Under the pieces are notes generated by a model. It was not told where the DNA came from, made no database searches, and saw nothing but the letters and a program-made list of their open reading frames with translations. From Phascolarctos cinereus (lineage: Eukaryota; Chordata; Mammalia; Diprotodontia; Phascolarctidae), in NCBI RefSeq assembly GCF_002099425.1, contig NW_018343982.1, positions 6,917,501 to 6,981,500 on the forward strand: 64,000 bases of DNA, in the 5' to 3' direction. Below are positions 22,975 through 34,144 of the stretch, one piece after another. The translations under genes were made by a program, and so were the position numbers. Position 1 is the first letter of the stretch. Every line of letters starts with the position of its first letter.

Positions 22975-23460
22975 CAGTTTAGCTTTTGAAGCCCTTCATA
23001 ACCCGGCCCCCTTCTACAGTTCTATCTTTTTACATATTATTCTCTCACCACATGCTCTGCAGTCTGGGGACCTTGGCCTCCTTGCTGCTCCAATCCATCT
23101 CTGGACTCCATTGGAGAGCATTTTCACTCTTCCCTCCCCCCCTGCCCCACCCCACCCCAACCTGGAATGCTCTCCATCCTTATCTCTGCCTCCTGGTTTT
23201 TCCGGCTTCCTTTGTCCTAGCTCAATCCTACCTTTTACAAGAACCATTTCCCAATCCCCATTAATGCTAGTGACTTATCTCTGCCGAGTACTTCCAATTT
23301 TTCCAGTACATATCTTCTTCGTATGTAATTGTTTGTTGTCTCTTCCATTAGATTGCGAGCTCCTTAAAAGTAGTTTTTTGACTTTCTTTGTATCCCCAGT
23401 GCTCAGCAGAGTGTCTGGTATATTGCAGATGCTTAATAAAATGCTTGTCAACTGATTGGA
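22975..23460 (+). mobile_element. L2 LINE 3' end
   Basis: C-terminal ORF2 remnant and complete 3' UTR: 'gaagcccttcataacccggc', 'tggaatgctctccatcctta', 'attgcgagctccttaaaagt', and the L2 terminus 'atgcttaataaaatgcttgt'. Stretches of open frame inside it are L2-derived, not host genes. Confidence 0.85.
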
Positions 23461-24109
23461 TTTTGGGCCAGAAACTCCTGTCTGTATGAGGCAACATTTT
23501 CTCTCCAACGTACAATTTTTGAGAGTTGCCTAGAATATGGAATAGTTAAGTGATTTTCCTAGGGTAGGACTTGAACCCAGGTTTTTCATGCTTCAAGGCC
23601 ATCTTGAAGTGGAGTAGTAGAAGAAGTACTGTCATGTTGTTTGATGGATAATTCAGAGAAGTGAAATGATATATATTAAATCATCTAGGCCTTGTGACTC
23701 AAGTCCAGTCCCCTTTCCACTGTGCTTTGAGAATTCTTTAAAGGCAGTTCTCAGCTTCCAAATCATTATGGTGAGTTTGCTGTATTAAGTGCAATGGGCA
23801 GGTGGTCTTCTGGGTCCTTTGTTCTGCTGGAAGGGGCTATGGGTTAAAGGTTGTAGACATCCTTCTCCCAGGGCCTGTGAGGCAGATCACAAACCTCTCT
23901 GGGAGTAGGATGAGTTGCACTCTGCATCAGCTCCAGCCTCTTGATGGAAGTCGGCTCCATGCAGCTGTCAGAGGCATGGCTCCAGCCTGGCCCCCAGGCA
24001 AAACTATCTGGGAGAAGAGCAGGCAGTAACTGTGCCTTCTGGTGTTCCCTGGCTGCCAAGTGGTCCTTAAATAACCTGCCAGGGTCTCAGTTGGTTTGAG
24101 GAAAGAGGA

Positions 24110-24355
24110 AGAACAGGAGTGGTGCAGTGGAAAAAAGCATAGTACTGGGAGTCAGGATGCCCAGATTCTAGTCCTGGTTCTGAGCTATCTTTGTGATTTT
24201 GAGTTAATCATTCAACTTCTCTTAGGAGGAACTGGAGGATGAAGCCTTAGCTTCCTTAGAAGTCTTAGCTCCCTTCCTCTATGAAGGGATTACATTATCT
24301 GTAATGGCCAAGGTCCTTTTCAGTTCAAGCATTCTTTAGCTCTATGATTCTTTGA
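24110..24355 (+). repeat. MIR3 SINE
   Basis: gtggtgcagtggaaaaaagc, 'actgggagtcagg', 'attctagtcctggttctgag', and the 3' end 'tagctctatgattctttg'. Near full length, with a small internal insertion. Confidence 0.75.
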
Positions 24356-24394
24356 TTGAACAACTCATTCATTGTCTGTGATGTTCCCGGCATA

Positions 24395-24530
24395 TGGGGT
24401 AGAGGAAAGAGCATTGGATTTATAGGTAGGTAACTGGGTTCAAATTCCAGCTCATCCATGTGCTACGTATATGACTATGGGAAAGTAATTTACTTTTTCT
24501 GGGCTTGTTTCCTCATCTGTAGCGATAACA
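24395..24530 (+). repeat. MIR SINE
   Basis: 'gagcattggatttataggta', box B 'gggttcaaattcc', 'cctcatctgtag'. Confidence 0.7.
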
Positions 24531-24770
24531 GCTCACATTTATATGGAGCTTAAAGGTTAGCAAAACACATTACCTTTGTGATTTCATTTTATCTTCAAAA
24601 CAACCCTAAGAGATTTGATCGTGATGCTCATTTTATAGAAAAGAAGTCTAAAGCACAGAGAAAGTACATGATTTGCCTGAGGTCACACAGCAGCTAAGTA
24701 TCTCAAGCAGTATTTGAATGCATATCTTTTGGACTCCAAATTCAACATGCTACCTACTATGCTTTGATGC
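24531..24770 (-). repeat. MIR SINE, antisense
   Basis: 'gctcacatttatatggagct', 'cattttatagaaaagaagtc', 'gaggtcacacagcagctaag'. It abuts the sense MIR, so the two sit tail to tail. Confidence 0.7.
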
Positions 24771-24825
24771 AACAACAGTGCCTGGCACATAGTAGGAGCT
24801 TAATACATTTTTGTTGATTTATCAA
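24771..24825 (+). repeat. L2/MIR terminus
   Basis: 'acaacagtgcctggcacata' then 'gtaggagcttaatacat' and 'tgttgattta': the L2-type 3' tail only. Confidence 0.6.
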
Positions 24826-24914
24826 TTTATTAAAAAGCAGTATGCTGATAGTGTCTGCCTGCCAACTTGTCCTTGAATAGCCTATCAGGGTCTCATTTGG
24901 CTACAGGAAACAAG

Positions 24915-25085
24915 AATGGGAAGCAGTGTGGTTTAGTGGAGAGAACATTGCCCTGGGAGTCAGGAGATCTGGATTCTATAATGGCTCTGGCACAAAGATT
25001 TTAATCAGTTAACTTCTAAGGGCCTTTTTTAAAATGAGAGGAGCGGAATTAGATGATTTCTAAGTTTCTTTGCATTTCTAAACTC
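24915..25085 (+). repeat. MIR3 SINE
   Basis: 'gggaagcagtgtggtttagt', 'gggagtcaggagatctggat', 'ggaattagatgatttctaag'. Confidence 0.7.
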
Positions 25086-25619
25086 TTTGGGGGAGAGGGA
25101 ATGATGCTACTACACATTGCAATCTCAGTGGGAGATATCTGGGGCTGTTGACAATGGGACAGTCTGGAGATGTTGCACCTGTTTTCTGAGCCATCATTTG
25201 TATTTTATAGAGGCTGACATGGCCCTTTGGCCATTTACACATAAATGTACCCATGGTATAAGAGACAAACACACAGGGCTCTTAGGAGAAATCATGGGTC
25301 TTTCCATCCCTATGTGCCTTGGCAGCCTGGGACTCTGTACACAGGAGTAAAGTCAAAGCAATGAAGTGGTAATTTGCAGTAGAGAGCCAAAGTCCAGAAC
25401 CTGTAGGAGGAAAAAGAGAGCAGGCATAAAGGGAGGAGCAAGCCCAGAAATTTCCCCTGCCCTCATGGCCCAGAAGCAGCAGCATGGGGGAATCTGGAGA
25501 AAGGGCTGAAGAAAGCATAATTTCATTTTGGCTTCTTTGGAGGAGCTGTCAGCCAAGGGCAGGGACAAAGCTCAAGGTGGGACACCTGGAGCCAAACCCA
25601 ATTTTGAATTTTGTTTCAC

Positions 25620-25675
25620 AGAATCTCTGAGCTGGAAGGGACTCCAGACACCATTTGCTCTAACCCATACCTTAA
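25620..25675 (-). repeat. CR1/L3 LINE fragment, antisense
   Basis: 'gaatctctgagctggaaggg' and 'ctctaacccatacctt' match the antisense end of the CR1-clade family seen again at 27.3-28.9 kb. Confidence 0.5.
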
Positions 25676-25684
25676 CAGATTTGG

Positions 25685-25840
25685 AATCAGATGACTTGGG
25701 TTCCAATCCCAGCTCTCTCACTTACTACTAGTATGACTTCAGACAAAGCATGTCATCTTTTGGCTATAATTTCCTCATCTGTAAAATGTGGGGATTGGAC
25801 TACAAAGGGCATACATTCTAGTTCTAAATCTATAATCCCA
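25685..25840 (+). repeat. MIR3 SINE, truncated
   Basis: 'gatgacttgggttccaatcc', 'cctcatctgtaaaatgtggg', 'attctagttctaaatct'. Confidence 0.65.
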
Positions 25841-25974
25841 TCATGTTTACAACACAAGGTAATTTCCTTTCCCTGCCAGTGGTGCCAGGTAACAGAGTCA
25901 GAAGGAAGTATTCTGAAGTAGTGGAAAGGATACAACACAGAAATGGATTCTGGTCCTAGTTCTTGAGTGTGTCT

Positions 25975-26190
25975 CAATTCTAGTGAATAAATATGAAGCC
26001 GCTACTATGAGCAGATCACTGTGCTAGATGCTAGGGGATATGATAATTAGTAATAACTAATTTATATAATGCCTTACATTTATTATCTCATTCAATCCAG
26101 ATACAAAGATGAATAAGAGATGATGGCTGCCCTTGGTTTCACCATCTGTAAAATTCCAGGCTTAGACTAGATAGTTTCTAAAGTCTTTTC
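25975..26190 (-). repeat. L2 and MIR fragments, antisense
   Basis: Antisense L2 end ('gctactatgagcagatcact', 'gtgctagatgctagggga') with MIR-like pieces ('taatgccttacatttattat'). Confidence 0.5.
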
Positions 26191-26889
26191 TGACTTAGAT
26201 GTGATTTGATCACTTGAGCATAAATGCAGACTTCTTTGGCTAAATGTGACCTGTCATTTTAACTTTGGAATTCCTATGACCTGGGCTATAGAGAAGGGTA
26301 AAACTGCTCCGTTTTTTGTTGGATTCTGCCCCTCTTTGTATTTTGTTTTCATACTCTCATCAGGCATGGCCTGCTCTCCTTATCTCACTCCCAAATCAAC
26401 ATCTCTGAGAAGCAAACAAAAAACCAACCAGTCACATGGCCAGGACCCCCTTGAAAACAAACAAATAAGCTGGTTTCTTGTTTGCATCTTGTTTACATCC
26501 TGACTTTCAGCTCCCTCTGAAAACTAGATCTGAAATTGGAGGGCTAAACCAGGCATCAGCAGCCTTGGAAAATTGCTTCTAATTTCCTAGTACAGGGTAG
26601 AGAAAGTGTCAGGTTTATGATGATTGCTGGGCTATTTTGCTACTTGGTGGGGAAATGAATCAGGAGGCCTGGTTTCAGAGAGTTTTCTATGGATTGGGTG
26701 CTTGGTTCTCCTCACTTTCAAACTTCTTATTTTTATTTTCAATGCCAATTTCTTAGGAACCTGAAATGAAGCTTTCTTTCCAGGCATTTGAGGCTGTTTT
26801 GTTTGAGCTAACATCAACTGGACTCCATGTTCCTTTAGGGAACTGAATTAATGAAATCATCAGCTGGGCTTACCCTTTTGGAGCAACTA

Positions 26890-27025
26890 TTGATCATAGG
26901 ATCATAGGATTTAACCCTGGAAGAATTTTCAGTGTGCATCTGGTCCAACCTCTTCATTTTACAGATGAAGAAACTGTGGCTCTGATAGAGATTAAGAGAT
27001 TTGCCCAAGGTCATACAAATAGAGT
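26890..27025 (-). repeat. MIR3 SINE, antisense
   Basis: 'ggatttaaccctggaagaat', 'ccaacctcttcattttacag', 'gcccaaggtcatacaaatag'. Confidence 0.7.
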
Positions 27026-27294
27026 TACTTTTATACCCACCATGTATAGCACTTTAAGGTTTTGCAAAACCCTTTTTATCTGTTTTCTCTCTCTTTTTTT
27101 TTTTTTTTGCAAAGAAAGAGTTCCCCTTTGCTCAAACCTAGGCTTCTTATGGAGGGGCCACAGTAGGGTTTGCCATGAGGAATAGTATATATGAGTTGAT
27201 TGACTGGAAAACTCTAGAACATGTTTCCTTGAGGACCTGAGTTTGATCTTCATTGTGTATCCTGAAATATAACTTTACTCATCCTTAGGATCCC

Positions 27295-27432
27295 AGAATC
27301 TCAGACTTGGAAGAGACCCTAGAGGTGATCTTATCTAACCTGTGATTGAATAGGAATCACAGAGTTTTCGAGTGGGAAGGGACCCCAATGGTTATCTAGA
27401 CTAATACATGTCTCAAAGGAAGTTCCACTATA
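27295..27432 (-). mobile_element. CR1/L3 LINE, antisense (part 1)
   Basis: 'cagacttggaagagacccta', 'gtgggaagggaccccaat'. This is an antisense piece of a CR1-clade LINE whose further pieces follow after a SINE. Confidence 0.55.
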
Positions 27433-27439
27433 ATATACC

Positions 27440-27695
27440 TGTTGTTATTCAGTTGTTTCAGTCATGTCTGACTCTTTGTGACCCCATTTGGGGTTTTCTT
27501 GGCAAAGATACTGGAATGGTTTGCCATTTCCTTCTCCAGCTCATTTTACAGATGAGGAAAATGAAGCAAACAGAGTTAAGTGACTTACCCAGGGTCAAAC
27601 AGGTAGTAACTGTCTTGAGCCTGGATTTGAACTCAGAAAGATATCTTCCTGACTCTAGGTCCTGATTTCTATCCACTGTGCCACTTAGCTGCCCA
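27440..27695 (-). repeat. MAR1-like CORE-SINE inserted in CR1/L3
   Basis: Full-length antisense copy ('gttgttattcagttgtttca', 'gaccccatttggggttttct', 'cacttagctgccc') separating two CR1/L3 segments. Confidence 0.85.
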
Positions 27696-27699
27696 TGCT

Positions 27700-27952
27700 A
27701 AACCTTTTCTGTGCTCAACATTCCCAGTTCCTTCAACTTTTTCTCTTAAGTCATGGACTCAAGGCCCTTTACCATCCTGGTTGGTCTCAACTAGATGTTC
27801 TAAAGTTTATTGATGTCCTAAAATTATTGCAGCCAGAACTGAATACAGTACATCAGATGCGGTCTCACAAGGGCAAAGTCCAAAGAAACAAACACCTTCT
27901 TACTTTTGGAAGCTATGGTTCACTTATTGTAGCCTAAGTTTGCATTAGTTTT
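27700..27952 (-). mobile_element. CR1/L3 LINE, antisense (part 2)
   Basis: 'cccagttccttcaacttttt', 'catggactcaaggccc', 'ccagaactgaatacagtaca', 'agatgcggtctcacaagggc': the conserved antisense ORF2 block of CR1-type LINEs. Confidence 0.7.
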
Positions 27953-28084
27953 TCTTTCTTTCTTCCTTTCTTCCTTTCTTCCTTCCTTCCTTCCTTCCTT
28001 CCTTCCTTCCTTCCTTCCTTCCTTCCTTCCTTCCTTCCTTCCTTCCTTCCTTCCTTTCTTTCTTTTTTCTTTCTTTCTTTCTTA
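27953..28084 (+). repeat. Long (TTCC)n/(TTTC)n tract
   Basis: About 130 bases of pure pyrimidine on the plus strand, mostly TTCC repeats with TTTC at both ends. Long mirror-symmetric polypyrimidine of this kind can form triplex (H-DNA). Confidence 0.95.
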
Positions 28085-28261
28085 AAGGTGGAGGGTGGAG
28101 GAGGTACCATGTCATAGTGCTACTTGTACTGTGCTTATAAGCCATTGAAATTGCTCAGCCCTGTTCCAAACAAACTCCAAATTAACCATGACTTTCCTCA
28201 TCTTGTACTTGTGAAATTGCTTTTAAATCCAAGTGTAAGATTTTTCTTCTGACCCAACAGA

Positions 28262-28446
28262 AAAGGGATTTTTAACCTTTTGTGTATCATGAACCCCTTT
28301 GGCAGTCTATGGATCACTTCTTAAAACAATGCTTTTAAATGTATAAAACACACTATATAGGATCACAAAAGAAACAAATATTAAAAGACAATTATAAAAT
28401 TATATATTTAAAAAACAGTTCATGGATCCCAGGTTAACAACCCCTG
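28262..28446. mobile_element. hAT-like MITE
   Basis: About 185 bases with inverted ends (gggatttttaacctttt, then aggttaacaacccc). The interior 'atgaacccctttggcagtct' and 'ttaaatgtataaaac' match the element at 4.2 kb. Confidence 0.6.
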
Positions 28447-28454
28447 TATAGAAT

Positions 28455-28860
28455 TTCATTTTATAAAATTAACTCAATGGTCTGCCTGGTGAGAGCTTTT
28501 TATTTATTTCCATTATTCAGTGGGTTAGCCATCCTTCCTAGCTTTGTGTCATCTGAAAATTTGATAAGAATTCCATCTCTGCCTTTAACCAGTTCATTGA
28601 TAAAATTTCCCTCTACCTTGACAAGTGGTCATCTAGGCACTGACGGAAGACTTTTAAGTGGTGGTAACCTCTTGATATCTCACAATTTGGAGAATTCTGG
28701 TAGTCAAGAAGTTCTCTTTATATTGAGCCTAAATTTGCCTCTCTACAATTTCTACTTACTTCTCCTTGTTCTGCCCTCTAGAACCAAGTAGGATGAGTCT
28801 AACCCTCTTCCACATGACAACTCTAGTTTTTCTACAAGCACTGAAGATAACAATACATAC
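28455..28860 (-). mobile_element. CR1/L3 LINE, antisense (parts 3 and 4)
   Basis: First 'gtgtcatctgaaaatttgat' and 'ccagttcattgataaaa', then a separate piece 'caagtggtcatctaggcact', 'agcctaaatttgcctctcta', 'cttgttctgccctctagaac'. The piece order is not that of one element, so at least two copies overlap. Confidence 0.65.
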
Positions 28861-29540
28861 TGGATTAGGGTAGCCTTTATTTTACCTCACAGGAAGAAAA
28901 CAGAGGATGGTACTTATGGAAGTGAAAGAATGTGAGGGCAAAAAAAGTACCCATAGTAATCAGTATAATCTCTTTCCTTCCATTTAATCCTACTTTCCAT
29001 CTCAAGGAACTTTATAGGCCTAGAGCCTTATAGTGATACTGTAAGATTTTACAATCTTCTCCAAAAGGGAACCAAAATCTGGAATTATGAGAGAGGAAAT
29101 CTTTTACATTCTTATGAGTATATGGGTATTTCTTTCCACCCCTGGGACTTATATAGGCCTCTAAACTTATAGTACTATCTTCAGGTTTTGTAAACTTCCC
29201 CATGATGGAAGTGAACTTAAATTGGAAGGAGAGGCAATCCTTTTCCTACTGGATCTGCATTGCCCAAACAATTTATGGTTGCAGTGGAGGGCAAAGTCCA
29301 GATTTTGCTAACCTGTGTGATTGCTCAGTCTCTTTCGCTCTTCTAAGTGGAGGACCAGGGCTCTATAAACCCTACAAACTTTTGACACACCTTCAGAGGT
29401 CCGAGGCTTCCAAAACTTCCATTGCCTAGCGACATGATTCCCTTTTCCACTGCTGCTACCTCTAGGGGTTGATGTTTATCTACTGATTCTCTAATGGTAC
29501 CCTCTCTGGAGCTGAGATTGGGGTGACCCCTGGTGGGTTA
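28861..29540. other. No gene recognised
   Basis: Unique-looking sequence with no recognised gene, RNA or repeat. Confidence 0.45.
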
Positions 29541-29612
29541 TAGGATCATAGATTTAGAGCTGATAGGGACCTCAGAGATGATCTAGTTTAACCTCTTAAT
29601 TGTACAGACTTT
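29541..29612 (-). repeat. MIR3 fragment, antisense
   Basis: 'gatcatagatttagagctga', 'tagggacctcagagatgatc'. Confidence 0.65.
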
Positions 29613-29899
29613 ATGGAAAGACAGGTTTCCCCTTTCTGCTTCCTCTGCCCACTTTTTCCCCCTTCTCCTATCCAACTCACCTTTTCTCTGCTCAGCTCAC
29701 TCTGGATATTCTTCCAAGCATACTCTTACTGGTCTACATCTTTTTATGGCCTAGTGGCTCAAATTCGCAATAGTCTAAAGCAGGCAAATTGATATCAATG
29801 CTGACATTCAAACACTTACCCTCAGTGGTATATGAATGTGTAGACAATTGCTATTGCTCAGGTTTCTCTCCGTATTCATCAGTAAGATGTCTTTGGTCG

Positions 29900-30085
29900 G
29901 AGGAAGCATGTTATAGTGCATAGACCACTAGATTTGGAGTCAGAAGACCTGGGCTCTGCCACTGACAATTTGTGTGAAATTAGGCAAATCTCTTCCCTCT
30001 TGGCCTCAGTTTCCCCACCTGCAAAATTAGGGGATTGGAATAGATGACCTCTAAGGTCCCTTCTATCTCTAGATCTATGATTTTA
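29900..30085 (+). repeat. MIR3 SINE
   Basis: 'actagatttggagtcagaag', 'cctgggctctgccactgaca', 'gatgacctctaaggtccctt', 'agatctatgatttt'. Near full length and well preserved. Confidence 0.8.
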
Positions 30086-30164
30086 AGTTCTTAAGGTGGT
30101 GTCAGTGGGTGGGCTCATACTTCCCAAGAGAGATACAAAGTCTTTCACACTTAATCTGTAGGGA

Positions 30165-31195
30165 TGTTCATATCCAGTTCACAACTGCTTTCTCCAAATC
30201 CAATGGCCTTTTCTCGTGCCTCTTGACTTCTCTGTAGCCTGTGACACTGTTGATCGTCTTCTTTTCCTTGGTACTCTCTTCTTTCTAGGTTTTGGAAACT
30301 CTGCTCTCTTAGTGCTCTTACTTCTCTTACTTCTGCTCAGTCCCCTTTGCTGGATTGTCATCTAAGTCATGCCTGCTAACTGTGGGTTTCCCACAGGGTT
30401 CTGTCCTGAGCCCTGTCCTCTATACTATTTCACTTGGTAATCTCATCAACTCGCCTGGATTCAATTACCTCTATGTTGATGGTTCTCAGATCTATTTATC
30501 CAGCCCTAACCTCTCTGCTGACTGCCAGTCTCACATCTCCAACTGCCTATTACTGTTGAGGATGCCAACATCTCCCCAGTCCCTCAGGCTTGCAAACTTA
30601 GGAGCTGTCTTTTGCTCCTCACTATCGCTCCCTATATACAGTCTGTTGCCATGGCCTGTCAATTTCACCATTGCAATATCTCTCAAATGTACCTCCTCTC
30701 CTCTGATACTGCCACTACCCTGGTGAAAGCCCTCAACTTCTTATGCCTGAACTATTGTAATAGCCTTCTGGTTGATTTATCTGCCACAAGTCTCTCTTCA
30801 GTCCCATCAGTCTTCCATTTAACTGCCAGCTCAAGTCTGACCACATCCCCTTGCTACTCAATAGTTACCTATCATCTCCAGGATCGATACAAAATCCTTT
30901 ATTTGGCATTCAAAACCCTTCATAACTTAGCCTTGCACCTTCCCCCTGTCCCCTTCCAATTTTCTTACATAGTATACCCCACCATGTACTCTTTGGTTCA
31001 ATGACACTGGTTTCCTTGCTGTTTCTTGAACAAGATACTCCATTCTTGGCTCCAGGCATTTTCACTGGCTGCCCCCCCCCCATGTCTGGAATGCCCTCTG
31101 TACTTATTGCTACCTTCTACAGGAAGTTTTTCCCAACCCCTCTTAATTCCAGTGCCTTATTTCTGTTGATTCTCTTCTATTTATCATCTAGTTTG
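30165..31195 (+). mobile_element. L2 LINE with reverse transcriptase remnant and 3' UTR
   Basis: L2 (CR1 superfamily) ORF2 encodes an endonuclease-reverse transcriptase. The RT signature is visible in one frame: [16 protein letters not shown] from 30393, then [17 protein letters not shown], where YVDG at 30472-30483 replaces the catalytic YADD. C-terminal and 3' UTR blocks follow ('gccactaccctggtgaaagc', 'gaactattgtaatagccttc', 'ggcattttcactggctgcc', 'ttctacaggaagtttttccc'). Coding is broken by frameshifts and stops throughout, and the final terminus is missing. It is an old, dead copy. Confidence 0.85.
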
Positions 31196-31345
31196 ATCCT
31201 TACATTTTATAGAGAAGGATACTGAAGCCCAGAGAAGGGAAATAAGTGTTTCAAAATCACACATTAGACATAAAGCCAGAGCTAGAACCTGGATCTCTTG
31301 ACTTCTTGGCTACTATGCTTCTTGCTGTGCTATATTGCCTTTCAA
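31196..31345 (-). repeat. MIR SINE, antisense
   Basis: 'ttttatagagaaggatactg', 'agctagaacctggatct', 'gctgtgctatattgcc'. Confidence 0.6.
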
Positions 31346-31599
31346 CAAGAATATATCTTACCTTAGCACTTTTGAGCAAAGATTGTTCTACCCTCACCTG
31401 CATGTAATAGGACTCTGACTTATGGGTTGTTACTGGAACATAAAGCCTAGGGGACAATAGGAGATGGTAGGAGTGATGGTTATGGAAAAAATCTGTATCT
31501 CTATCTCAATAGCTATCTATCTATGTATCTATCTAATTTCTCAGTCAGGATATCTTCCACTTAAAAGAACCAGGAACAGAGATAATGGCCTATGTATAC

Positions 31600-31742
31600 A
31601 CACACGCACATATATGTACATATACATACACTTTATATATGTGCACAAATACACATATACATATATGTACATATGCACACATATAATATATGTGTGTATA
31701 TATAATATGTATATATTATATATGTGTGTGTGTGTGTATCAT
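31600..31742 (+). repeat. TA/CA/TG-rich low-complexity repeat
   Basis: Alternating purine-pyrimidine run with ACATATA and (TG)n units, ending just before an L1 piece. Confidence 0.85.
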
Positions 31743-31744
31743 AT

Positions 31745-32240
31745 AAACTCTTTTTGTAGTGGCAAAGTTGAAATTAAGGAGATGCCTGTCAATTGGAGAA
31801 TGATTGAACAAACTATGGTATGTGAGTACAATGGAATACTACTGTGCTGTAAGGAATGATGAAGGGGATGGTTTCAGAAAAAAACTGAGATTTGAAATGA
31901 TGCAGAACCAGGAGAACAATTTATATAATAACAACATTGTGAATGCAAACAATTTTGAAAAGCTTGAGAACTCTGATCAATGCAATGACCAACTACTATT
32001 TCAGAGAACTCATGGTGAAACATATTACCAACCTCCTGTCAGAGATGTGATGGACTCAGGGTACAGATTAAAACATATTTGTTGACATGGCCAAATCAAT
32101 GAATTGGTTTTACTTGGCTATGCATATTTGTTACAAGGGTTTGATTTAAAAAAAAATTTTTCCCCCATGGTTGGAGGAGGTAGGAGGGAAAATGATTGTC
32201 AATTTTAAAAAGTAAAATAAAATAAAAGCTACACAAAAAA
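31745..32240 (+). mobile_element. L1 ORF2 end and 3' UTR
   Basis: Marsupial L1 3' region: 'gagaatgattgaacaaacta', 'aatggaatactactgtgctg', 'gaaccaggagaacaattt', and 3' UTR with 'ggaggaggtaggaggga'. The fragment encodes the end of ORF2 (an MEYYCAVRND-like motif). 5'-truncated, with a tail of aaaataaaataaaag. Confidence 0.85.
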
Positions 32241-32247
32241 GTGTAAT

Positions 32248-32700
32248 GGAATGAACACTGAACTGAGAATTGGAAACCTGGGTTCTAGTAATAATTTTTT
32301 TGAACAAAAATTTTTATTGATGCCTTTTGTTTTCACACTGCTTGAATTTCTGAATATATCCTTCTTCCTACCCTACACATTGAGTCATTTCTTGTAATGA
32401 AGAATAAAAAGAAAGAAAAAAGAAAACAAGATCAGAAAACTAACCAACACATTAATTTGAGCATATGTGGTGTTCTACACCCATATTCCCCCACTTCTGC
32501 AAAGAAGGGAGGGAGGGTAAGTTTTCTTAACTCCTCTCTGTGGCCGAGCTTAGTCATTATAATTTGTGTCCCTAACTGTGACTTGGGAAAAATCACTTTT
32601 CTTCTCTTGGCTTCAGTTTTCTCCTTTGTAAAATGGAGTTGGATTAGATGATTTTGATGGTCCCTTCCAGTTCTAACATTCAGTGATCTGTTTGATGTGA
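32248..32700 (+). repeat. MIR3 split by an L1-derived insertion
   Basis: The MIR3 head ('gtaatggaatgaacactgaa', 'ttctagtaat') resumes at about 32562 ('ctgtgacttgggaaaaatca', 'ggattagatgattttgatgg'). The interruption at 32296-32560 is an antisense L1-type 3' end ('tttttattgatgccttttgt'). Possible short duplications TAATAATTT and TTATAATTT lie at its edges. Confidence 0.7.
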
Positions 32701-32708
32701 TATGAAAA

Positions 32709-32739
32709 GAGGAGGAGGAGGAGGAGGAGGAGGAGGAAG
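32709..32739 (+). repeat. (GGA)n microsatellite
   Basis: About ten GGA/GAG units. Confidence 0.9.
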
Positions 32740-33452
32740 GGGAGTATGTATGCATAGCAGTATTTCAGTGTCTGATGATGCTGTCCTATGATGCCAACTG
32801 GCAAGAGGATAAGCCAGCAGACTCCAGCTCTGTTCATTGACCTATTCCATTTACTCTCCGATGCATCTGAGGTGAAGTGACATTGTCCATTCATTAGGGA
32901 AGGGTGGCAGTGGAAGACTTGGATAATACTGCATAATGCTACGTCTATGGATTTTTTTAAAAAAATGTGATTGTTAGAACAACATACAGGCTACCACCAA
33001 GAGAAAGGAACTCAAGTGGACACTGTGACTCATCTGCCTAACTTGGGAAAGTGATTGGCTCCTCAGCTGAGCACAAGAACAAAGTGTCCTCACTTTATTG
33101 ACCTTGGGTGTGCCTTTCAGTTTGGCTCTGTCAATAGTAGGGAACTGGTAGAAGGCCCACGTGGGGACCACACATGAATACAGTAGCCAGGGAAGGGATT
33201 GTCTGGAGAGTCATAGGTACGTAGAGTTATAATAGGGCAGTCAGTTGAACTATCCTTGCTGGGAACAATGGCAATATTTAGTATTGATTTGATTAGTGAG
33301 CTCTGGACAAGAGGTAGAAAGGGTTGGGGAGAAGCAAGAAAAAGAGATGGAAGGTATTCATGTATAGCAAGTCTAGTGTGCTGGTCTGGGTTAGGCATGG
33401 TGAACTCATTGGTTTTGTGCTCATTTACACACCAATCAAAATAGCTTGGTCT

Positions 33453-33613
33453 ATGGGACTTTTTTTTTAATTTTTAGGCAATTGGGGTTAAGTGACTTCC
33501 CCAGGGTTACACAGCTAGTGAGTGTATGAGGCCAGATTTGAATTCAGGTCTTCCTGACTCCAAGGCTGTTCTATCCACTGTGGTATCTAGCTGCCCCAGC
33601 CCATGGGACTTTT
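33453..33613 (-). repeat. Marsupial short SINE, antisense, with duplication
   Basis: Antisense WSINE-like body ('caattggggttaagtgactt', 'ggttacacagctagtgagtg', 'atctagctgccc') starting from a T run, flanked by ATGGGACTTTT at 33453-33463 and 33603-33613. Confidence 0.88.
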
Positions 33614-33624
33614 AAAGCTTAGTA

Positions 33625-33832
33625 TAGGGGTGGGGAATCTGTGGCCTTGAGGCCACACATGGCACTCTAGCTCCTCAAGTGCAACCCTTTAACTGAATCC
33701 AAACTTCACAGAACAAATCTACTTTATAAAGGCATTTGTTCTGTAAAATTTGGACTCAGTCAAAAGGCCACACCCAAGGACCTAGAAGGCCACATGTGGC
33801 CTCAAGGCTGCAGGTTCCCTACCTCTAGTAGG
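33625..33832. mobile_element. Palindromic hAT-type MITE
   Basis: The two ends are inverted over about 40 bases (taggggtggggaatctgtgg against the complement of ttccctacctcta), and the inner arms are inverted too: 'actgaatccaaacttcacag' faces 'tgtaaaatttggactcagt'. The whole element can fold into one long hairpin around 33720-33735. 'ggccacatgtggcc' is itself a perfect palindrome. It resembles the OposCharlie-type non-autonomous hAT elements of marsupials; the family name is tentative. Confidence 0.7.
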
Positions 33833-34144
33833 TCAGCTCCCTCAAGGGCTAGGAAGATTCTTCTGGCACTTGGATCTTGTAGTGCTCTTCTAGATGGGGA
33901 GAAATGATGAAATGTGAATGACAAGATGGTGGAGGTGGAGAGCTGAATAAGATATGATACATTCTCTGGTCTGGTGGCATAAGAGTTTCATTACTAATGA
34001 AACCATTAGACATGTCTGTTGCTGTTACCAGTCCTCCCTTCTTTCCTATTGCTGGGAATCCTACTTTATGTCTCTGATGATATTTCTCTTTTAAATTTTC
34101 TAAGAGCCTAGTATACCATTATCACCAAGAGGCATGGGGTGAAT

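Noticed and set aside
22961-23455. 164-codon open frame on the plus strand
   Set aside because: Lies wholly inside an L2 3' region; composition follows the L2 3' UTR and shows no protein family.
27953-28084. CRISPR-like array
   Set aside because: Simple TTCC repeat without spacers; eukaryotic microsatellite.
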